Of a stretch of DNA of 64,000 nucleotides, positions 58,779-64,000 are shown piece by piece (within the stretch, counting starts at the first letter, position 1; each line of letters starts with the position of its first letter). The DNA comes from Idiomarina xiamenensis 10-D-4 (lineage in GTDB: Bacteria; Pseudomonadota; Gammaproteobacteria; Enterobacterales; Alteromonadaceae). The stretch covers positions 62,001 to 126,000 of the forward strand of contig NZ_AMRG01000006.1 of NCBI RefSeq assembly GCF_000299895.1. The letters run 5' to 3'. Below the pieces are notes generated by a model, which saw only the letters and a program-made list of their open reading frames with translations, was not told the DNA's origin and did not search any database. The position numbers were made by a program, and so were the translations under genes.

Positions 58779-58855
58779 TGGCGCGCTCGGGAGGACTCGA
58801 ACCTCCAACCGCCTGGTTCGTAGCCAGGTACTCTATCCAGTTGAGCTACGAGCGC
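58779..58855 (-). tRNA. tRNA-Arg(ACG), copy 1
   Basis: Minus strand. 77 bases including an encoded CCA. Acceptor GCGCTCG/CGAGCGC, anticodon ACG (58819-58821), TTCGAGT in the T loop. A TTTTTT run follows the 3' end and may terminate the tRNA transcript. Confidence 0.96.
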
Positions 58856-58875
58856 ATCATCGGGGTTATCAAGAC

Positions 58876-58952
58876 TGGCGCGCTCGGGAGGACTCGAACC
58901 TCCAACCGCCTGGTTCGTAGCCAGGTACTCTATCCAGTTGAGCTACGAGCGC
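58876..58952 (-). tRNA. tRNA-Arg(ACG), copy 2
   Basis: Identical in sequence to the copy 97 bases away, with encoded CCA and anticodon ACG. A recent tandem duplication, probably co-transcribed. Confidence 0.96.
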
Positions 58953-58957
58953 GTTAC

Positions 58958-59050
58958 TGGCGGTGAGGGAGGGATTCGAACCCTCGATAGGGCTACAAAC
59001 CCTATACTCCCTTAGCAGGGGAGCGCCTTCAGCCTCTCGGCCACCTCACC
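58958..59050 (-). tRNA. tRNA-Ser(GCT)
   Basis: A 93-base class II tRNA with a long variable arm (TATAGGGTTTGTAGCCCTA), anticodon GCT in CCCTGCTAAGG, acceptor GGTGAGG/CCTCACC, and encoded CCA. The first tRNA of the serine-arginine-arginine cluster downstream of csrA. Confidence 0.96.
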
Positions 59051-59205
59051 GCGTCTTGATGGCGTTGAATTCTAGCGATGTTGGCTATAATGTCAAACGC
59101 TTTTTTCCAAATTGGTGTTCGAATGTGGGATATTTAACCATCTCGTTTAAAAAACCTGCAAAATCGCCCATTTTTGATGGTTAATAGGGATTACATCAGA
59201 CATAA

Positions 59206-59231
59206 AAAAACCGGCGACATGGCCGGCTCTA
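59206..59231 (-). terminator. Intrinsic terminator after csrA
   Basis: On the minus strand GAGCCGGCCATGTCGCCGGT forms a short GC-rich hairpin followed by a seven-T run, about 75 bases after the csrA stop and before the tRNA cluster. Confidence 0.75.
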
Positions 59232-59303
59232 TTGCATAAACCTAATTAAATAGACCATCACTACTACTCAAACGTCAGCACCAAGATGACTTTTTACAAC
59301 AGA

Positions 59304-59504
59304 CTATGTCTGTGAGCCCTCTTCACCACTATCGTCTTCTTTTTCTGCCTGAATACGCATGTAAATTTCTTCACGGTGGACAGAAACTTCTTTGGGTGCG
59401 TTGACACCTATCCGAACTTGGTTTCCTTTCACACCCAAAACGGTCACGGTAACTTCGTCACCTATCATTAAGGTTTCACCGACTCGGCGAGTTAGGATTA
59501 ACAT
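59304..59504 (-). CDS. csrA: Carbon storage regulator CsrA
   Basis: A 66-residue RNA-binding dimer that represses or activates translation by binding GGA motifs. [16 protein letters not shown] opens the protein; [19 protein letters not shown] holds the RNA-binding residues. ATG 59504 has AAGGAG upstream; an earlier in-frame start would add five residues. The acidic tail ([13 protein letters not shown]) is somewhat longer than in E. coli. alaS-csrA-tRNA order is conserved. Confidence 0.96.
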   Translation of the reverse strand: MLILTRRVGETLMIGDEVTVTVLGVKGNQVRIGVNAPKEVSVHREEIYMRIQAEKEDDSGEEGSQT

Positions 59505-59739
59505 GGTTTGCTCCTTCAATACTGTCCAGTTCTCGGTAAGCGAACAACGAACATTTCCCTTTATGGTTGACCGATCGGTAGTCGGAACGTCCCAACGTCA
59601 ACTAATTTACGCAATCAATCAATTACGATCTATAGAGTGAGTATATAGTAACAAGCATTACGCAAATTACACTATATTAATCTACATAATTGTAACCGAA
59701 TCTAACGTAAGCCGTTATTCGCCTTCCCGATAACTCTAA

Positions 59740-62318
59740 TCACTGACTCTCTAACCACTGCTTAGCAGCCGCTAATGCCGCACTCAACTGTTCAGGTTTC
59801 GAACCTCCAGCTTGCGCCATATCGGGGCGACCACCGCCTTTACCTCCTACCACGGCGGCCGCTTGGTTAACCAATTCTCCAGCTTTTATTTGACCAACCA
59901 GATCCTTGGTAACGCCAGCGATAAGGCTGACTTTTTCACCATTAGCTGTACCCAATACTACGATGCCCGAGCCGATTTGGTTCTTTAAATCATCGACTAA
60001 CTCACGGAAAGTTTTTGGATCAGCGCCAGGCAACTCAGCGATGATCACGTTTCGTCCATTAATTTGTTGAGCTTGACCGAGCAAATCTGCACCGGCTTGA
60101 GCAAACTAGCAATCAGTTTCTCTTGCTGCTTTTGCTTATCTAACAATGCCTTAACGCGCTCAACTGCCGCCTGACCATCACCTTTCAAGAGCCCAGCGAT
60201 GTCAACCAACTGACGCTGTTGAGCTTGCATATAAGCAATGGCGGCAGCACCCGTCATCACCTCTAAACGACGGATACCGGCCGCGATACCCGACTCAGAA
60301 ACAATACGGAACAAGCCAATGTCACCGGTAGCCGATACATGCGTACCGCCACATAGCTCGACCGAGTAGTCGCCCATAGTGACTACTCTTACATTGTCGT
60401 CATATTTTTCGCCAAATAACGCCATCGCACCAGCAGCTTTCGCTGCCTCAATCGGCATCACTTCAGTCGTTAACGGTAAGTTACGTCGAATTTGCGCGTT
60501 CACCGCACGCTCTAACTCAGCAATTTGTTCTGCGCTAACGGCTTCAAAATGAGAAAAATCAAAGCGCATGCGCTCGGCCTCAACCAATGAGCCTTTTTGG
60601 CTAACGTGTTCGCCCAATAAGTCGCGTAACGCGGCGTGTAATAAGTGTGTCGCCGAGTGGTTACGCTTGATCGCTTGCCGACGCTCATCGTCAATCCGCG
60701 CGTGCACACTGTCGCCAACGGCGATATCGGCTTGCGCCTGACCATGATGACCAATCGCCTTGCCAATATACTGGCTATCTTTCACCACAAAAGTGCCAGC
60801 GGCAGTTTGCAGTTCACCGGTGTCACCAACTTGGCCGCCCGATTCCGCATAAAACGGCGTTTTACTTAACACCACAATGCCGTTATCACCTTTGTTTAAG
60901 CGCTCGACTGCTTTACCGTCACAGAATAGTTCGACCACCGTGGCGTCATCTTCGGCTTGCTCATAACCACTAAACTCGGTTTGCTGCTCAGAGCGTAGTT
61001 GCTGGTTATAATCGACACCAAATTGCGACGCCTGTTGCGCGCGCAGGCGCTGTTCAGCCATGGCCTCGGCAAAGCCTTGTTCATCAATTTTTAATGACTT
61101 TTCACGGGCGATATCGGCGGTTAAATCTTGTGGAAATCCGTAAGTGTCGTACAAGCGGAACACCACATCACCCGGTATGGTATCACCGTCTAATTCGGCA
61201 ATAGCGTCGTTTAAAATGGCCAGTCCACGCTCCAGCGTGCGCGCAAACTGCTCTTCTTCGCGCTGCAATGCGTCTTCGATAATTTGCTGCTTAGCGACTA
61301 ACTCAGGGTAGGCTGCGCCCATTTGTTTAACCAGCTCAGCCACCAACTGGTAAAAGAAACTACCTTTTGCGCCGATCAAGTTACCGTGACGCACGGCACG
61401 ACGGATAATGCGTCGTAACACATAACCACGGCCTTCGTTCGAAGGCATGACGCCATCGACGATGAGGAAACTGGTTGAACGTATATGGTCGGCGATAACC
61501 CGCAGTGATTTGCTACTTAAGTCCTGACAGCCGGTCGCCTTGGCAGCCGCTTTAATTAACGCTTGGAACATATCAATATCGTAATTACTGTGCACGCCCT
61601 GCATGATCGCAGCAATACGTTCCAAACCCATGCCGGTATCAATCGACGGTTTGGGTAGCGGTTCCATGGTACCATCGGCCTGACGGTTAAATTGCATAAA
61701 CACCAGGTTCCAAATTTCGATGTAGCGGTCACCGTCTTCTTCAGGCGTTCCTGGTGGTCCGCCCCAAACCTCTTCGCCGTGATCATAAAAGATCTCGGAG
61801 CACGGCCCGCATGGTCCGGTGTCACCCATCGACCAAAAGTTATCTTTTTCACCAATACGCGATATACGGTCGCTTGGTACGCCAATTTCTTGCGCCCAGA
61901 TATCGTAAGCTTCGTCGTCCTCGGTAAATACCGTCACCCACAGCTTTTCCGCTGGCAGTTGTAACACCTCGGTCAGGAACTTCCATGAATAATTAATCGC
62001 TTCGCGCTTAAAATAATCACCAAAGCTAAAGTTACCCAGCATTTCGAAGAACGTATGATGGCGCGCGGTGTAACCCACATTTTCAAGGTCGTTGTGCTTG
62101 CCGCCAGCGCGTAAGCAGCGCTGTGCCGAGGTAGCTTTGTCATAACCGCGCTTTTCTGAACCAATAAAAACGTCTTTGAACGGCACCATACCGGCATTGG
62201 TAAATAACAATGTCGGGTCATTACCGGGGATCAAAGATGCAGACGCCACCCGCTGGTGGCCCCGTTCAGCAAAGTAACTCAAAAAAGCTTCGCGAATCTG
62301 GGCACTGGTCATGCTCAT
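59740..62318 (-). CDS. alaS: Alanyl-tRNA synthetase, with a frameshift before the C-Ala domain
   Basis: Charges tRNA-Ala. From ATG 62318 (AGGA eight bases upstream) the first frame covers the catalytic domain ([13 protein letters not shown]), the tRNA-recognition helices, the editing domain ([17 protein letters not shown]) and part of the coiled coil, then leaves the family sequence after EKLIASL and stops near 60045. The C-terminal C-Ala domain continues in another frame ([20 protein letters not shown] and on to 59740). One missing base at about 60098-60106 explains this. AlaS is essential, so a sequence error is likely; alternatively the truncated form, which keeps catalysis and editing, suffices. 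Confidence 0.9.
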
Positions 62319-62417
62319 CGAATATATCCTGTTAGCTAAGTCTGTAAGTGACAATAAAAGTGCAAATTTTAGCAGCGCATGCTAGCACGAAAGCAACATC
62401 ACGCCTAGACGCTGCGA

Positions 62418-62912
62418 CTAGTCAGCAACATCGTTTGTCGCCAGCGTATGCTTGATTTGGTCGGGTAAATAGCCGCGCTGTTGCAAGTATCTAGCTTGAC
62501 GCTGCCATTCTCTGCCTGGGCTGGGTAAGGCTTCACCAAAGCGTTGTTGGCGACGCGCCTGGCAGCGCTGTAACCAGTCTATCGACAGTTCAGCAAAGGT
62601 CTCGTTTATCGACGCTGCTGACAAACCTTTTTGCTGCCCCGCCGCAATAATTTTTAATGGCCCATCGCCATTCGCCAAGCGTGCCCGCACAAAACTCTGC
62701 AAAAAGCGTTGTTCACTTTGCCAGCCCTGCTCCGCCGCCCATTGCAACGCCTCGTTAATCAGCTCGACAGGCCAACCCTTTTGTTGCAGCTTGCGGCGCA
62801 ATTCTAGTTGGCTGTGTTCTCGCCGGGTTAGCAGTCGCAATACGCTCTGCCGCAGTTGAGCAAGTTGCTGCTGCGCAGCGTCTTCATCCGGTGCTGAATT
62901 AAACGACGTCAT
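62418..62912 (-). CDS. recX: Regulatory protein RecX
   Basis: 164 residues. RecX-type three-helix repeats: LRLLTRREHSQLELRRKL, SEQRFLQSFVRARLANG.GPLKI and QARYLQQRGYLPDQI. It modulates RecA filaments. It lies upstream of alaS, as usual, but recA, normally just before it, is absent here; instead a divergent SIMPL-domain gene follows. Confidence 0.9.
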   Translation of the reverse strand: MTSFNSAPDEDAAQQQLAQLRQSVLRLLTRREHSQLELRRKLQQKGWPVELINEALQWAAEQGWQSEQRFLQSFVRARLANGDGPLKIIAAGQQKGLSAASINETFAELSIDWLQRCQARRQQRFGEALPSPGREWQRQARYLQQRGYLPDQIKHTLATNDVAD

Positions 62913-63072
62913 AAACCTTCCAGTGCTGCCTACTTGGCAGAAAAATCATGGCACATAGGCTATAGTGATTGCAAAGGATTGTCATGCTGGCAATGAACTT
63001 TGCGTACATACACGGGCTCTAAGCCCTACGCTGATTATTTTCCATTGATTTTTCAACTACAAGGATAAGTTT

Positions 63073-63768
63073 ATGCGTAAAATTATGTGGTTAATTCCCG
63101 CGTTATTACTTTCAGCCTGCCAGGTGCAAGCACAAAATAGTAATGCAATGAACAATACACCGTCGGTCACCGTATCGGGTCAAGCCACCCACTATGCCGT
63201 CCCCGATCAAATGAGTTTGACCTTGTGGGTCGAAGAACGTGGGCAAAAGCTCAGCTCGCTAAAAACACAAGTCGACCAAGCCAGCGAAAAAGTGCTACGT
63301 GACCTGCTCGAACGCGATATCGATAAAAAAGATATTCAATCTTATCAATTGCAGGTTTATCCACAATACGAGCGCAATGATAACGGAGAGACGCAACAAA
63401 AAGGCTTTGTCGTGCAGCGCCAGATCCGTGTCACTCTGCGTGATACTAGCCACTACGATAAAATCGTCGACATGGCGCTAGCACAGGGTGTTACCCGCGT
63501 TGCCAATATGCAGTATGAAATCAGCAACGCCGATGCCATATATCAGCAGGCACTGACCGATGCCTACGCCCAAGCCCAACAAAAAGCAAAGCTTATCGCG
63601 GAACGCGCAGGTTTAAGCTTGGGTCATGCAATTAATATTCGTGAGCAATCTATGCCGCGCTATGGAGTGATGATGATGGCTGCAGAACGGGTTTCAAAAA
63701 GTGATGTCTCGTTGCCGGGTCAACAGAGCGTCGAAGCACAAATCGAAGTGACTTTTACGCTGCAATAA
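63073..63768 (+). CDS. SIMPL-domain (DUF541) exported protein
   Basis: 231 residues with an N-terminal signal containing LLSAC (Cys16), so probably a lipoprotein. The SIMPL domain starts at VTVSGQATHYAVPDQMSLTLWVEERG and ends in VSLPGQQSVEAQIEVTFTLQ (landmarks only, about residues 29-54 and 212-231), with AYAQAQQKAKLIAERAGLSLG in between. Related to E. coli YggE, linked to oxidative stress resistance. TTCAACTACAAGGATAAG gives a good ribosome binding site. Confidence 0.85.
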   Translation: MRKIMWLIPALLLSACQVQAQNSNAMNNTPSVTVSGQATHYAVPDQMSLTLWVEERGQKLSSLKTQVDQASEKVLRDLLERDIDKKDIQSYQLQVYPQYERNDNGETQQKGFVVQRQIRVTLRDTSHYDKIVDMALAQGVTRVANMQYEISNADAIYQQALTDAYAQAQQKAKLIAERAGLSLGHAINIREQSMPRYGVMMMAAERVSKSDVSLPGQQSVEAQIEVTFTLQ

Positions 63769-63811
63769 TGTAACCGCGTTATTATGTGGAAAAAGCGTTA
63801 TATCGAAAAAG

Positions 63812-63835
63812 CGCCAGCCTGTGCTGGCGTTTTTT
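63812..63835 (+). terminator. Intrinsic terminator after the SIMPL gene
   Basis: CGCCAG-CCTGTG-CTGGCG hairpin followed by TTTTTT, 43 bases after the stop codon. An A-run before it may also let it serve the convergent MBL gene. Confidence 0.85.
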
Positions 63836-63858
63836 ATGCTTGATCAGATAAGTCTACT

Positions 63859-64000
63859 TCAACCAAAACGGCTATCGGCAACAAAGGGGTTATTCGCACG
63901 CTCTTCGGCAAAGGTTGAGGTCGGCCCGTGTCCCGGAATAAAGGTGATATCGTCACCCAACGGCCATAGTTGTTCGCGGATAGAACGCACTAATTGTTGA
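63859..64000 (-). CDS. YcbL-like metallo-beta-lactamase-fold hydrolase (C-terminal part)
   Basis: 47 codons at the right edge, reading leftwards to a TGA at 63859. The translation contains [21 protein letters not shown], the C-terminal signature of YcbL/glyoxalase II-like MBL-fold hydrolases with a metal-binding His in PGHGP. The rest lies outside the window. Confidence 0.75.
   Translation of the reverse strand, partial: QQLVRSIREQLWPLGDDITFIPGHGPTSTFAEERANNPFVADSRFG

Noticed and set aside
60098-60106. Programmed frameshifting in alaS
   Set aside because: No slippery heptamer, stop-codon context or downstream structure typical of programmed sites; error or mutation is simpler.

Overview
The window is chromosomal DNA of a marine-type gammaproteobacterium, probably of the Alteromonadales/Oceanospirillales kind. 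The evidence is gene order and content: smc-zipA-ligA with cysZ upstream, rpsP-rimM-trmD-rplS next to tyrA and ffh, csrA-alaS-recX beside tRNA-Ser/tRNA-Arg, a sodium-pumping oxaloacetate decarboxylase (oadGAB), class I fumarase, and many two-component proteins. I cannot name a genus from sequence alone. Both ends are cut genes: a YafS-like methyltransferase at the left and a YcbL-like metallo-beta-lactamase-fold hydrolase at the right.

Layout. 1-3.3 kb: gloB, mltD and a small exported protein. 3.35-14.7 kb: the host NAD+-dependent DNA ligase gene ligA, broken in two by a ~9.8 kb AT-richer island. 14.8-20.2 kb: zipA, smc with extremely glutamine-rich coiled coils, and cysZ. 20.3-29.4 kb: metabolic genes (TIGR02285-type binding protein, rmuC, fumarase, frameshifted pabB, Nudix CoA hydrolase, L-serine dehydratase, cysB). 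29.5-36.1 kb: a signalling block (receiver-TPR protein with a soluble histidine kinase, yciH, a CrsR/HsbR-like partner-switching phosphatase/kinase with its STAS partner, a double-receiver protein). 36.2-42.4 kb: two exported amidohydrolases, cytochrome c', cytochrome b561 and a receiver protein. 42.4-50.7 kb: tyrA, a DnaJ-related gene, the ribosomal/tRNA-modification operon, ffh, ypjD, a CorB-like protein and an SLT-domain lipoprotein. 50.9-58.7 kb: gshA, a hybrid histidine kinase and oadGAB. 58.8-64 kb: three tRNAs, csrA, frameshifted alaS, recX and a SIMPL-domain protein.

The main point of interest is the island inside ligA. The host gene keeps its N-terminal adenylation part (404 codons, lysine 115 intact) and a separate C-terminal BRCT piece. 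About 170 residues between them (rest of the OB fold, zinc finger, HhH domain) are gone. Immediately after the broken N-terminal reading frame, 11 bases past its stop and apparently on the same transcript, the island supplies a complete but divergent NAD+ ligase. Next come a transposase-derived HTH protein and a Hachiman-type defence pair (HamA nuclease, HamB helicase). These are followed by a cluster of integron attC sites without an integrase (CALIN-like), whose cassettes encode a TIR-domain protein, an LPO_1073/Vpar_1526-like protein and an unknown protein. An orphan Xre/ParS-type antitoxin with its own inverted-repeat operator lies at the far edge. All island genes except the antitoxin point the same way as ligA. 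The arrangement reads as a defence island that breaks an essential gene and pays for it with a replacement ligase. No integrase or complete transposase is visible.

Two otherwise conserved genes (pabB and alaS) carry apparent single-base frameshifts; the alaS one is in an essential gene, so sequencing or assembly error must be considered.
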